A stretch of 64,000 nt of DNA from Galerina marginata. Taxonomy: Eukaryota; Basidiomycota; Agaricomycetes; Agaricales; Galerinaceae. Shown one piece after another: positions 34,196 through 47,196 of the stretch (the stretch's first letter is position 1; each line of letters begins with the position of its first letter). Position numbers and translations under genes: made by a program. The stretch lies in NCBI GenBank assembly GCA_023014335.1, contig JAECYW010000010.1, positions 1,178,001 to 1,242,000 on the forward strand, read 5' to 3'. The notes beneath the pieces were generated by a model. It made no database searches. It was not told the DNA's origin and worked only from the letters and a program-made list of their open reading frames with translations.

Positions 34196-37100
34196 ATGTC
34201 ACTCATGTCGTTCCTCCTCCCAAAACAATACCATGGCACCACATACCTCCATCCAAACGGATCCGTCCATCGTTCCTCAAAATCCAAATCCAAATCCAAA
34301 AATCGTCTTGAAAAGGCCCAAGCCGCTGCATCCGCAAACCCAAACGCCCCTGTCTCAAGTGCCTCGATTGCCGCCGCCTCTGTCGCTGCCTCTGCCTCCG
34401 TCTCTGCATCAGGGAACCCGCGCCAGTCCTCCGCCGGCTCGGCCTTTGCGGACTTTGGGCTGCGCAGGAGGAGGAGCACGGGGGGTGGGAGTGTGGGTGG
34501 AGGTGTGGTTGGCGCTGCTGGGAAGGCGAAGAGCGTGAAGGATCGAGAAAGAGAGCGGGAGAGGGAAGGGAAGGATAGGGAGAGGGAGAGGGAGAAGAAT
34601 AGGATGTCGACTTCTGGGCTTGGGCTTGGGATCGGGACTGTATGTCTACTTTCTTTCTTACTTACTCATTTTGGTGGACAGGAAGTCTGATGCTCGTATC
34701 GATCTGATAGGGTATCTCTTCAACGAGCATATTCCCCCCACCCGTGTCGTCCAGCTCGCCCATATCGCCTGTGGGCCCTTCGTTGCTCAGCTTGGCTTCC
34801 TCGACGTCCTCGTCCACCAAGAACGCCTCTGCGTCCGGCTCCGCTCTTGTCCTTAACCCAACCCAATCGGGCTCTGCCTTAGGACCATCGTCATCGGCAT
34901 CGACGTCAACCTCGAACTCGACACCGACCCCAACTACAGCTGCAGGCCTCGCACACGCCCAATCACAATCTCAAATGCACCCTCTCGGTCAAACCCAAAC
35001 CCAAATCCATACCCAAGCACAAGCACAAGCACAAGGTCAACAAGCCCCCAAGTTCTCCACAGCAGACCGCACGATCCTCGAGCAGCTCAAAGCGAATCTA
35101 CAAGCGCGCGAGGCGCAGTTCGTGGTCAAGGGCGTCGGGCATGCTGTGGTTGGCGGGGGGTACTCGCCTGGGAAGAAGCATCATCCGTATAGGAAGGAGG
35201 AGGTGCCGTATCCGAGGAGCTATGGGCGGGAGGTTGTGGATTTGTGAGTGTTTTTTTCTTTTTTTTAGGGTTTATGCTGTCTTTTTTTTTGTTCGCTTTT
35301 CTTTGGGTGGTGCTTTTGGTTTTTTCTTTCTCTTATTTTCATCTGCACTTTTTTTATGTGGATGGATATCGTGTTCAACGATTTCGCTATTTTTATCTTT
35401 ATTGCTGTTCTTATTATAATTTATTTCCTCCTTTTACCTTCTCTTTTAATTTTGGATGCGATTTGACTTTTTGGCGCGACCGGTCTCGGTACCGATAGCA
35501 TGACGCTGCTGCTGCTTCTTTTTTCTGCCTTTTTTTTTTTTTCACTTGCTTCTGCAATCCTGCAATTTCTTCTTTCTTACTTTCCGCGCTCCACCACCAA
35601 CACCGCTGGTGATTCGGGCCTGTCCATCTATCTCGACAACCAAGACAGATTCGTCCCGCAGATCAGGGATTTTCTCTTTCTCTTTTCCTTTCACCGATAT
35701 TTTTCCTGGTACTTTTTTCTCCGCTTCGGGAGCAGGCCCGATGGAACGTGGCGCTTGGCGGACTGTGATCCCTTTCATCCCGCTCCGTCCCTGGGATACT
35801 GGGGTTCTGGGGTTCTGGGTTTGGAGGACGGTCTAGAATTTTGCCGCTGGCTGTCGTGCTGGATGGATGACGGTGGGCACAGCCGTGGGTGCCAGTGGCT
35901 GTCAATGTTTTTAGTGTGTCGTTCCTGTTGTGCGACGGCAGCGGGTGTCGTGCCCTTTTCCTTCCTTGCGGTGTCCGCTTTTTTGGGTGGTGCCAGCCTG
36001 ACACCCATGGGTGGTGCTACTCTCTGCATTACGGTCTATGGGGCATGATACGCGTTATCTGCGTGTGCATTCCATTATCGTTGTCGCCTTTTTGTTTTTC
36101 TCATCTCTCCCATATTTTTTTCTCCATTCTCCATTTATCTTAATCTTATCATTCATTCATCTATATTCTATTCCATTCGTCGATTCCATTCATTTATCAT
36201 TTCCACATTCCGCATTCCTGTCTTTGCATCTTCCATCTTCAACCTTCCATCTTCCTGTCATTGTCAAACAGAGTTTAGACCGCTTGCTGACTTATCCTCT
36301 TTTACGCTATGCTACAGAGACGTCTGGGAGACGATGTTTGCGTTGGACATGTGCGAGAGCCTGACATGGCATGTCTTTGAGACGCCGCCGACGAAAGTGT
36401 GAGTCCCTTTTCCGTTCAGCGTCTGCTCTTTCGTCTTTTCTGTACCTTTTGATGGACCACGAGCCTGGTATGCTGATTGGGTTTGATTTTCCTTAATTTA
36501 GGCTGGAACTGGGATGCGGTGAGTGCCTGGTCCAGAGCTCGCGGGTCCGGATGACCTCACAGGGCTCATCCACTTGGAGTCTGACTGAACCTTGTATTTT
36601 TCCTTGCAGGAACTGGCACGTGGATCTTGCATTGTGCGCGGACCTGGAAGGTTCGCCGTGACTTCCTCTGTTCATCTCTTGTTGTTGACACTAATTCGAT
36701 GAATGGTTTTTTCGTTTGCGTAGGAGTGCCATTTCGTTGGTGAGCCGCAATATTGCTTTCTGATGGTTGCAGGAAATAAACGGCCTTCCCATCTTCTAGG
36801 TCTAGACATCGTACCTCTTCACCCTGACCTCCAAAATGTTGGTTCGCCTGATCTGGCTTCGAGGATCACGTGGGTGCAGCATAATTTGTGCGTTTTTTTT
36901 TCCAGTTTTTGTTTGGCTCGAGTTGAGGCGCAGACACTGAAATTTCGTGTCTAGTTTGGATGGTCTGCCTTTCCAGAACGAGGAATTCGATTTTGTGTAT
37001 GATTTACACCATTTACTACTATTTTCTCAGATTAACCACTAGTGCTGTAGGCATATTAAACGGATAGCGTTGGGTGTTCCGGAGCATAAGGTCAGTCAGC

Positions 37101-39430
37101 CATTCTGTTATCTTTATCAGTTGTAGACTAATGTTCGCCTTCACAGTGGGATGGCTTGTTTGAGGAGATTGCGAGAGTGATGAAACCTGGTGGCGCACTT
37201 GAGGTATAAGCAGTTATTTTTCCACGTGTAGTATGCGAAGCTAAAGCACTTCGCTCATAAATAGCTCGTCGAGGAAGACTTATTTTTTCCCTGGCAAATT
37301 GGCTGATGACGGCGACGATTCTTTCACCTCCTTCCGGGACGACTCGTCTTCAGTAACCCGCCGGAACTCAACCTCGTCGGACCGACATCGGGTAACCGCC
37401 AATGGTCAAGACGAGTTGGACCAGCTCGAGCATGTTTCGGAGGCGGACTCGCCGGAGACACCTACTACGATGACGCAGCATATACTGAACGTTCGTGGAC
37501 CTTCACGGCCGGCGTCGCCGACGCGTGGTAGAGAGCCGATTGTCCAAGAGGATATGCCTCCAGTGCCCAAGGGCTACCCACAGCCGCCACCGCAGCCTGC
37601 AGCATCCTCATCAACGATTGCGTTATTGCATCCTCCGATTGGTGCGCCTCTGCCTCTGTATACGCCCCATTCGCGGTCTGCTGCTCGCCCAGCCCTGTCC
37701 GTTCAAGACACAGCGCCAGACCTTGTCCTCGGACCCATACGCCGATCTAGCCGCCTCGCACCCCAACATATTTGGTTCGAGTGTGGCCGTCCTAGGAGGC
37801 ATTGGCTATCTCCCCTCGCAAGACCCGTTCATGGAGATGCTGAAGCAACAGAAGCGCGAGCGCGCCGCTGCTGCTGCTGCATTGAAGAAGGGTAACAGCC
37901 AGCCGAGCCCGGTGGTGTCGGTGAAGCCTACTGTTCCCATGGTGTCAGCCGTTCTTGTCGCGTAGCTTGACTAAGTCGCCGACGAACCCGCGCGATCATA
38001 CGATTTTGCAGGCGGTGTGGAACGGGATGCTGGAAGCGCGGTGGGTTAATCAGACAGCCGCTGTCAATATTGACGACGACTTTGGAGTATCACTTCAAAG
38101 GTGTGTTCTTTTTATTTGAGTTGTGTGTCTAAGATATAAGCTGATGGGATCTTTCAAATGCGTAGATGTCAGAACCCATATGCCTCTGCAGTATACCTTT
38201 CCTCCTGTTCCTGTCAAGCCAGAGGAAGATGATTCTGAGGACGAAGACAATGCTCCAACCCCTCAGCAGCCTTCGGACTCGGAACCGGATACGGACGACG
38301 CGAGAGACGCGGTCGTCGTTATGCCCAAAAAACCTCGTTCAACCAAGTCTCGCAAGTCTGCCAACTCAAATGCCAGTACCGCTTTGTCCCCCCACAGCGA
38401 CTGAGAACGGCGAGTTGCCTGAGGAACACCGCTGGCTGTCGATGCAAGGCCTCTTGCAGCACTCCTTCTCCCTACGTCAGCCTCGACCAGTCGCAGGGTT
38501 ATGCCTTTTCGCCGTCGAACAAGGCTGGTGTGCCGCAGAAGAAGACCGCGATGAATCGGCCAATGTCGAGGCTGCCTAACATGACGCTGCATATCGATCT
38601 GCGGACGCTTGAACTTGCATCTGGCTCTGAGGGCGAAGGAGGTCATGCGCATGCTCGGAGTCGATGTGGGAGTATGTCCAGGAATACCAAGCTAGGTCGT
38701 CTAAGGATGCGGTATCGAAGCGGTCGGCTTCGGTCGGGGTCGGGGTCCATTGAGGGTTATATGGTGGGCGTCCAGGCGTCCGAGAGCACCAGCTCGTTGG
38801 ATCAGACGCAGAATGCGATCTTGGAGATGACGAGGGACGACTTTGACCACCTCCTCAACAACTTCGAGATGTGAGTCATCGTCCGTCAGTAAATTTTACT
38901 GTTCGTTTAACCTATGCCCCTTCTTTTTCGCAGGGATATGCAGGATAAAGCGTCTGTGGGACATGCGCTCCAAGAACGCTTTAATTGGCATGTCTTCCCA
39001 TCGCCTATACTCCAAGATCGAAAGGCGTTCGATGTTGCGTGCGAGAAGTACGACAAGTGGCTCGTGGCTGAGCGGAAGGGTAAGCAATCGACGGAGTTGC
39101 CGTATCCCCAACACCGCTCTAGAAACTCTATGTCGAGTCCTGTTCTTATCCCACCGACTCCTGAGTCCTCTGTCTCCCACGATAGCAATATTATCGCGAG
39201 GTCGAGCAGCAGTCCACACCCGGCGGCTTCTGAGCGCCTCTCAGGACGATACTAGCTCTGTCGCCACGACGTTGGTCCCATCCTCGAATCGTCACGATAG
39301 CACTGCTTCTCATAATGCTCCACTCATCTCGCCCTCCGTGTCACACATGTCGGCCCAGTCCTCGGTTACCCAGAGGTTAAGCCGCAAGACACGAGTCTTC
39401 GTCGCATGGAAGCCCGAGGCTCCATATTAA
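34196..39430 (+). CDS. SAM-dependent methyltransferase with disordered flanks (several one-base frameshifts)
   Basis: The N-terminal 330 residues are low complexity (MSLMSFLLPKQYHG..., Ser/Ala and Glu-Arg runs). Then come FSTADRTILEQLKANLQAREAQF and PYPRSYGREVVDL, and the class I methyltransferase fold: DVWETMFALDMCESLTWHVF, LELGCGTGTWILHCARTWK (SAM-binding motif I), ECHFVGLDIVPLHPDLQ, GLPFQNEEFDFVHIKR, VMKPGGALE and LVEEDLFFPG. Small introns separate these; one at 35244-36317 is 1074 nt. Downstream are a disordered insert, DHTILQAVWNGMLEARWVN, EYHFKDVRTHMPLQ, FDHLLNNFEMDMQDKASVGHALQERFNWHVFPSP, FDVACEKYDKWL and the end TRVFVAWKPEAPY. Frame changes by single surplus bases are needed near 37287, 37728, 37965, 38084, 38605, 38660, 38745 and 39220. 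The substrate is unknown; a nuclear or cytosolic protein methyltransferase is only a guess. Confidence 0.88.
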
Positions 39431-42400
39431 TCTCAGCGCTGGTGCCCCGTCGTGTTCAACAATACTCCTAATATCACGAAGCCGGCGACTGATCCATACT
39501 TCTAATCTCTAATCCCTATTCTATTCTCAATGTCGACGACGAGAACTAGGACGACATATTCTGTCTCGCCAAAAACAGCGACGTCCCACCCCATTAGTCG
39601 TTCTAGAGAAGACTTTTGGTTCCGTTCTCCGCTCCGGCAATCTGTGAGGAGCCAAAACCCGATTTGGAGGCTGCCACCGTTTCTGGGAATCTGGGTCTGT
39701 GACCAGAGTCGCTTTATTTCCTTTTCTGTTTCTCCTTCTTCGTTGCCTCTTCGTGGGTTTTTTTTTACACGATCGAGTTCCGAGGAAGGTAGATAAATTT
39801 CCGTTTTTGCGCGCTGTTGATGGTTCGTCCCTTTTCGTCGAGCCAGTTTTTTTCATTGGATGTTCCGTTATTTCATTGATTTCTTCGTGCTCTCTTGAAA
39901 AGATATAATTGTACTCGCATCTCTACATACCAGCCTTTGTACACACTAGTCCAGACTAACGTCCTGTCTCGCCATATCTCAGTCTTCTCAACACAAAGCT
40001 TGTTTTCTTTCCATCTCCTTTGGTATTTAAATTATGTATTTCTATCATTATAGTTCTTCGGATTGTAGACTCTACCGGACTTTTCAATGATGAATTGCAT
40101 GTTTCACAAACATTCCTGACTTCACTGGAACATTTGTTAACTTCGTACGTCTAGAAGTCAAGCTTTTACGTTCGTGAGCCATCTCTTTGTTGCTGCGGCT
40201 TCTGCTCCTGATCCATTTGACCATTCCAATTGTTTCAAAGCACGAGGGAGTCCACGAGATGACATTTGGAGTTCATATCGTTAGTAGAAGGACTGATCTG
40301 CCTTATCTTGTCCCACCGGACAGTTCATTTGCGGTTAATTGAATTCTTAGACTGCAAACCTTACGAGACAGCCGTAAATCGATCATATCCGTCCTTGGTG
40401 GACTAAGGCTGCGAGCAGACGCCCCCATTCCGTTCACTGGTGTACAATCGTGAGTCACTGAGTGCCCACAGAAACGGAAGAGTGGGTAATCTGAAATTGA
40501 ACGCATGGTCTGGTCATGGGGGCGGAGGAGGACATCAGACCAACATCAGACCCTCGGCTATAATTGGCATCAATTGTATGCATGCACCCCCGAATTCAAA
40601 CAACGTTCACCGTTCAGGGCATCCGGTATGGAATCCATCAGTGGGATTCAATCTAAAAGTAAGGGTTGAAATCCTATCTGACCCTGCCCGAATACACGTG
40701 AAACCCCGACTTGGGTGCTGATCAGATGGTCTGATAATGTCTTAATCTATCGCCCCTTTACCACCCTCCAGTGCAACGAGGCTTGATGGAAAAATCGGGA
40801 AGATTTGTTTCCTTTTCCGCCAGTGCACTTTATCGGCACTTTTGCCCGTATGTGTGAAAATTTGGACATTTGTAGCTGAATGCAATATCTCCCGTCCAAG
40901 CGGGTGCGATATTCGAAATTAGGAAGACAAGTGAAGGCAGATGGCCCGGTACCCCCTACCCAGACGCTTGTAATTTCGTCGAGCAACTTGGCGCTCCCAG
41001 CAACACTCGGTCCACCCTCCCCGTAATGGTACCGGGCAGCAACAAGCGATGAATGTTCGAGCGAGTCGCGTACCAACTTCTGGGATTCTTATCAATCAGG
41101 CAAGCAGCTGATGAAAACCGTTTCCTTGCAAGTAGGCGTAGATTTATCTGAATCAAAACGGCGTGTGCTAAATTTCACACCATGCCCGGAGGACAGCAGA
41201 CCATTACTTGCACTTATTCATAGCTTGCGGCTCGTGTTCTTGCCACTGCCAACAGACGCCAATTCAATTCATGACGCAGTACTGAGCTCGTTTCTGAGAT
41301 AACTTCGCCCGCTGCGTGCCTCTTCTTGAATCTGATAGGACGCCACTTGGACTGCTAAACAACCTGAATGAACCGCATAAAGATCGGAAGCGACAGAGCG
41401 AGTGTGTGGAACTCTTGTAGATGCATGAGGGCGGATGTCCATTGACCGGTGGCGGAAACTTTTCTTCCCAAAACGGGGCTCCGCGATTGTTAGCAGGCTG
41501 ACCTACGCACATCAATAAGCCGGCCACTTAAAATCAAGTCGATGTGCTTATAATTATCCTACATTCTCACCCCAAATCATGCGAATGATAGGCACTTGAC
41601 TCTGCCCTATGTGATCCTAATTTTAACTCCCCAGTCTATTCCAGTCCTACACTGATGATCTCCACTTGTGTGCAGATATGTCCAAGCCACGTCGGGGACC
41701 ACGAAATGGCATTGAACGCTGTCGAAAATCAAGAATCTACTTTTCGGAGTCTAAAGATGCCAATAATGGCAGGATGCCTTCCTGATGCGGCTTTAGAAAC
41801 TTGATGACGTTCCTATGTAAATGTACAGAAAACTCCATGGACGCATGGAATAAAATTACAAACCCTGACCAACCCTCACAGGAAGCTTTCCGTTCGGTAT
41901 ACCGGCCGCTGTGTCTGGGTAAACCTTGCTGACACTAGTTTTACTAACCTGATCTCTTTACCGAACAAGGCTCATGCAACCTGGGTCCCAGCTTGTCCCC
42001 TTCCCCTTTTCCCCTACTATCGGAAGGGAACAGAAGGACAGGAGGACAGACTACGCGGACATTTAGGTATGACTTATCTGAGAACCATACATAAAATTAT
42101 ACTTAGGCTCATCCGTCTCCAACATTGGACAATGTTGTCCGGTAGCGATTAATAGGTCGTCCCTCTAGTGGTGATAACCAGTCAGAATCCTATTCTCAAT
42201 CATTACATATAGCTACCCCGCAATTAATACAGATATCCTTGATTCCTCATAAGCCACTCTCTTACTCTGCATCCTACCTGGGATTCGGCAACCAAGGCGA
42301 CGCGACGCGTCGTTCTGGTTTATCTCCATTTGAGCCGCTTCTCCGGCGCTTCTCTGCTTCGCCATCTGTGAGACAGTGATAGATTAACAGAAAGGAAGAT

Positions 42401-45400
42401 CTCAAGTAAAACAGGACCTCACGTTTCGTGCTTGTTATTCGGAATGTTTTATCAACAACCCAAACTCCACAAAACCAAAAGCCATCAATACACTTGAAAT
42501 CCCGAGTCTGCGAGCGAGCAGAGACGTCCGATGAATTCTCACCACTTGTCGGCCCTTAGAATCATTTTTTTCGTAACAGCTCTTCAGCGCGATGAAATCG
42601 CAATTGTTAATATTATCACACCCAAAGACAGGATGTCTCCAAGGAACGATATGTTTGTGGATCACAGATGACTCGTAGATGACAGGTTTGGGATGATGAC
42701 CATTTGGCCGGCCCGCCATGGGAAGCAAATGAGGCAGCTTCCCCATTCGTGTTTATCTGCCTATGTCCTCTTCAATATCGTTTACCATCGAGTATACAGA
42801 ACCCCAGAACGAGCGGTCTGAGCTGCCAGCCGTCAACGCCAACGCCAGAAGCAATATGTTTCCATATCGGCTCCGATAAGTCGGCCGGTTGCAATGAATT
42901 CTAGCAAATTCTAGCACGAGGGAGGTCATAATTAAATATTCGGCGTCCATTTCCTACGCAGCATCCGGTTCGCGAATTGCAAATCCACCAACCTCTGATT
43001 CAGCAGAGGGAGATAGATATCCTACACATTCGCCGATTTTACTGCCTATCATTGATGGTGTCCATGTAGCAAGCTCACCAATGTCCCGACTCCCCAGGTT
43101 TTGAATCCAGTACGGAATGAGCTAATCAGCGCGCAAGGCTATGTAGGCGCCGAGACCACCGTCTTTAAATTTACGCTTTTGCGGGTTTTTGATAACTCAG
43201 CGTGGCCGTAAGTCGCCGTAGAATCCAGGTATTCATCAATTGAAAACGTGGGGGTGGAGATGTTACAGAGTTCCCCACATTTATTCCCCGTTAGAGTGAG
43301 ATTTCAGCGAACAATGTGTTACGGAGAGACAGGTTGCCTGCCTCCGAGATCACGTAGTTAATAGATCCATTTGACGGTGTCGACCCATAATTTGGCACGT
43401 CGTTTTAATTGCAAAGAAATGAATGAACAGCTTCAACTTCGCAACTGCCACCTTAATTCGGTCCCGGAAAGACGGTGGCTCAAGGTATATGGTGAGCAAG
43501 CAAATATATCTCGGTACAATGTCCCCAAGAACGAACGAGGTCGATAAGATGCATCAGAGAATGCGAATCTCCAGATAAAAGGCGAAAGGCATCCAGGCAT
43601 GGAAATATCCTTCAAGCGTCAGTGGACAGGAAATCCCCAGCCAAAAGGCGCGGGGCAAGTAAGAGCCTTTCTATCCGATAGCAGTACATCAGCCAAGCTC
43701 GGCTAGTCACAGTATTTGGCCGCAAGATGCTATGTGCCTTGTCATAACCTGCGCAGTGCGAGGTCAGGAGTCTCCGGCCACCAAGGTCAGCGCTCATTCC
43801 GCACCCTACAATTGGGTTCTGTCATGCGTGGTCGGTCAGGTCTACGTGAACACGTTGGTGGAATCCGAAATCTGGATACCTTAAGCACACGTGTCGGTAG
43901 ATGCACTTGAAAAACAACCAACTTTGAAAGACTGTAGAGACCTGCAAAAGACCAGAGGCTGGCCAAATATACCAATGTCGTGGGCGTGTGTGCCCTAGCC
44001 TGAGAAGGGAAGGATCGTCGTGCTATGGTGTGCTCATCAGAAGTTCGACAAACGGACCGAGAAGACGTCGACAGAATAATGGTTATAGAAAAACGACAGA
44101 CAGGAGAAAGACCAAACTGAGCAGATGACGAACTCCTACGCGTCAAGGTCTTGGTTCCGGGTGGGTGCATGGGAAATCCGTACCACAGTGTTCACGAAGA
44201 GAAGGTGAGAGGATATGGCAATGTCAAGGGAAACTGGAAAGTGCTGGGCCGGAAGACACTGTTACATTGGCTAGAAGTCTCTCCCGCGACTCTCGAGAAG
44301 CTCTCTCACGCTGCAATAGAGCCTGAGAGCGACAAAAGAGACGCAATACAAAGACAATAGACTGTATTCTCCATGGGAATCGGTTTGCCTTAGCAAGCCG
44401 CCTGGACCCTTTGTGAAAAATCGAGAAGACCGGTATATGGATCACCCAATCAGAAGGCGGTACCAGTGTGCTAAGTAAGTACTTCGCGAAGGCACTTGGG
44501 AAGGAGCGATCATGACGCACTGAGAAGGCGCGTATGTCGAAGTCTATTTGAGGACTGAGAGCATAAAAGTTGTCGACATTTCTCGTGGGCACATATCGCC
44601 CGATTTCGGATACACATAGAACCTCGTCCGCCAGCCTGTGGCATCCTGTAGGCAAGTTATCGGAATGAGATGAGCAGGTGGTTAAGCAATTTATAGGCAA
44701 TGTACAAACGAGTGAAAGAACCTGCAGAAATGAATCGCACGTAGCTGAAAACCTGGTACAGAGAGGTCAGTGAGCCGTTTTGACGTTCAAAGTTCAAGTT
44801 CCCGGTCTGTAGACTCAACACGCACCATTTGTCCTTCCTCCACGTTCTTCACCCACGTCCTCGGCGCGCATAGTATCGAGCTCACGAAGCCTATCAGTGT
44901 CGTCAGCGTCTCGGAATGAGTGGCGGAGCAATGACACACTCCGACAATTGTTCCGTTTAAATTCCCAATTCCGTCTCCGTCATAGTAACCGCACTGAAAG
45001 GCAGAATTTGGAAGACTTGCCTCCTATGGAGTTTTTCTTCATTGAGGTTTGAGTCCCCGGATGCATGAATATTACCAGTGGGGGTAAGTCTTCTTCCACC
45101 TCCCTTGATTGAGATCGCCTACGGTAGATAAACCGATCTGGGTTCGGGGTCAAATAGAAATTGGAGATCCATTTCCACTTGAAGAGGTCCAGGGAGATGC
45201 AACGATGACGATGACGTCGATATCGAATAGGATACAATACTTGGTAATTGGTACGAATCGGGGAAAGGAGTCTACAAACACAAACGAGGGCTACGTAGTC
45301 GTATGAAGAGTGAAAAGTATGTACACAAGAAATGGTAAAGGACAATGGAATTGTGGTCGGAGAGAATGCATGTATGTACGAGTACTGTTGAAGGCGAAGC

Positions 45401-45883
45401 GTAAAATACCGAGTTAATCAGGCATACTGATACTGATACAAGCAGGGATTGATAGAGTAAAAGAAACCGGAGTCGTTATCGATCGTATCGTAATTACTTC
45501 AACATCAACAGAACTTGTTCGCGTAGAGAGGACACTTGGAAAAGTGGACGGAATAGGAGGGGAAGCATAACGTGGGGCCTTCTTCAATCACCAAGAAGAA
45601 AAAAAGGAAAGGAAGGATGACACTACGGAGATGATACGTAAGGAGAACGGGGGTACACCAATCAACCAGCGAGAACGGAGACGCGCTGCATGCTGGTCTG
45701 GGCCAACAGGAAGAAAGGTGTGGTAGCAGTTTTTCGCCTGCTCCACTATCCCACGCAGTACGCAGCATGGGACAAATACTGAAGTGAGAAGTAAAGGACG
45801 AAGACAACGATCATTGCAAGGCTGTACAACGCTGAGCATATAACAATCCTTTCAGACATCCGCAGCAAGGCGAGCTTTATCGC
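39431..45883. other. 6.4-kb gene-poor region
   Basis: Scanning both strands I find no chain of spliceable frames and no recognised domain. The first 500 bases are the T-rich 3' end of the methyltransferase locus. Frames at minus 43787-44170 and minus 44224-44700 are the longest but look random in composition. A GCGACGCGACGCGTCG block sits at 42297-42312. The last 400 bases before 45884 are the A/T-rich 3' flank of the MADS gene. Non-coding RNA genes or decayed repeats cannot be excluded. Confidence 0.5.
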
Positions 45884-47132
45884 TCATCTCCTGCCGTAGT
45901 GCGCACCGCCTTGCCCGACTTGAGGTTGCTGAGCGCCCCAGTGGTGCTGTGGTTGCTGGGTGGCGGCGGCGGCGGCCAAACCGCCAAGCTGCTGACCAGG
46001 ACCACCTTGGGCAGGCGGGGCGCCTGGGGCTGGGTACGAATACCCGCCCGACATCATGTGAGGACTGTACATGGGCTGGTCATGTTGCTGTTGCTGATGG
46101 TGCTGCTGCCCGGGATGATGACCGTATGAAGGAGCGGGATACTGACCGGGCGACGACGCTGTGACTTGTTGGTGTTGTTGCTGCGGCGAGGTCGGTGAAC
46201 CTAGGGTGATTTGAGGCTGAGGAGGTTGGTGAGAAGGATGGGACGGCTGACCCTGAGCCTGGCCTGATGGAATGTTTAGAGGCGGAGGAATGGTGGCATT
46301 GGGTGAGTGGGGAGAGGTAGCGCCACGGGGGTTTGAACCTGGGGGCGCGGGACCACTCGTGGAAGAGCCGCGGCGACGACGCTTGTCACCGGCATTAGGC
46401 CGACCACCGTGAGAGACAGCGGCGTCGTCGTGATGGTCGTCGTCCTGTTCATCTTCCTTGATGTTGTTAGCACCGCCGCTGATGGAGAGACCACCAGGGA
46501 TGTTAGCACTAGGAGCGGGTCCGGGGATATTCATGGGCCCCGACGAACGTCCCGAGCGGGGGCCCGACGGGCATGGTGGACGGGAGAGACCCGTGGGGGG
46601 CATTGAGGCATGCCTGGATGAGGTTCTTGCCCTCGGGTTGGGTGACGAGGGGCTGTAGTTTTGCAGTGGTAAAAGTATAGACGAGCCCAGTCTCTGAGAC
46701 GACGAGCAGGAGGACCTGTGTGCCAGTGAGAGTGGACAGCTCGTAGGCCTAGGCGGAGGGAGAAATAAGTTAGGCGGAATGACGGATTGGGAATAGATGT
46801 TACCTTTTTCATAATGCCTGTAAATAGGCATGTGAGAAGAGGAAGACATGGTCAGACAGCAACGCCAACATACCTGCTTTCCTTTTGGAGAACGTTATAT
46901 GACGTCTCGATTTATCCTGGATGAATTCGATCTTGATCTTTCTTCTTCCTGCCTTCTTGTCGCTTTTCGGTTTCTCTTCGTCATCGTCGTCGTCTCCACC
47001 GCTCTCGGCCGCTTCATGGTCATTGATGAACGCGTCGTCCCCAACCGGGGGAGGACCCGGCGGCGGGGGCGGGTGACCCTCAGCAGGAGCCGCGGTGCCC
47101 GGATGGTCGACGGTACGCTGGCGCTTGCGCAT
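45884..47132 (-). CDS. mcm1: MADS-box transcription factor of the MCM1/SRF type
   Basis: Mcm1-type factors bind CArG-like boxes as dimers and, with partners, control mating, cell cycle and metabolism genes. The acidic N-terminus (GGDDDDDEEKPKSDKKAG) leads into the MADS box RRKIKIEFIQDKSRRHITFSKRKAG; the rest of the domain, IMKK then AYELSTLTGTQVLLLVVSETGLVYTFTTAKLQPL, comes from the next exons after introns near 46804-46874 and 46749-46803. The SAM extension (VTQPEGKNLIQACLN) is of the SRF/MCM1 class, not the MEF2 class. The C-terminus is rich in Pro, Gln, His and Gly. One surplus base near 46546 shifts the frame between PLGT and SSGPMNIPG. Another near 47130 separates the ATG at 47132 from an upstream in-register start at 47196 (MHAMPTLDMQKPAALSPT). 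Confidence 0.95.
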
Positions 47133-47196
47133 TAGTGGGAGATGTTGGAGACAGTGCGGCGGGCTTCTGCATGTCGAGCGTGGGCATAGCGTGCAT

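Noticed and set aside
35500..36048. 182-codon plus-strand frame inside the methyltransferase locus
   Set aside because: It lies wholly within a clean intron between conserved exons; its Phe/Leu-rich product simply reflects the T-rich tract.
44224..44700. 158-codon minus-strand frame in the gene-poor region
   Set aside because: Composition looks random, there are no neighbours to splice to and no recognised motif.
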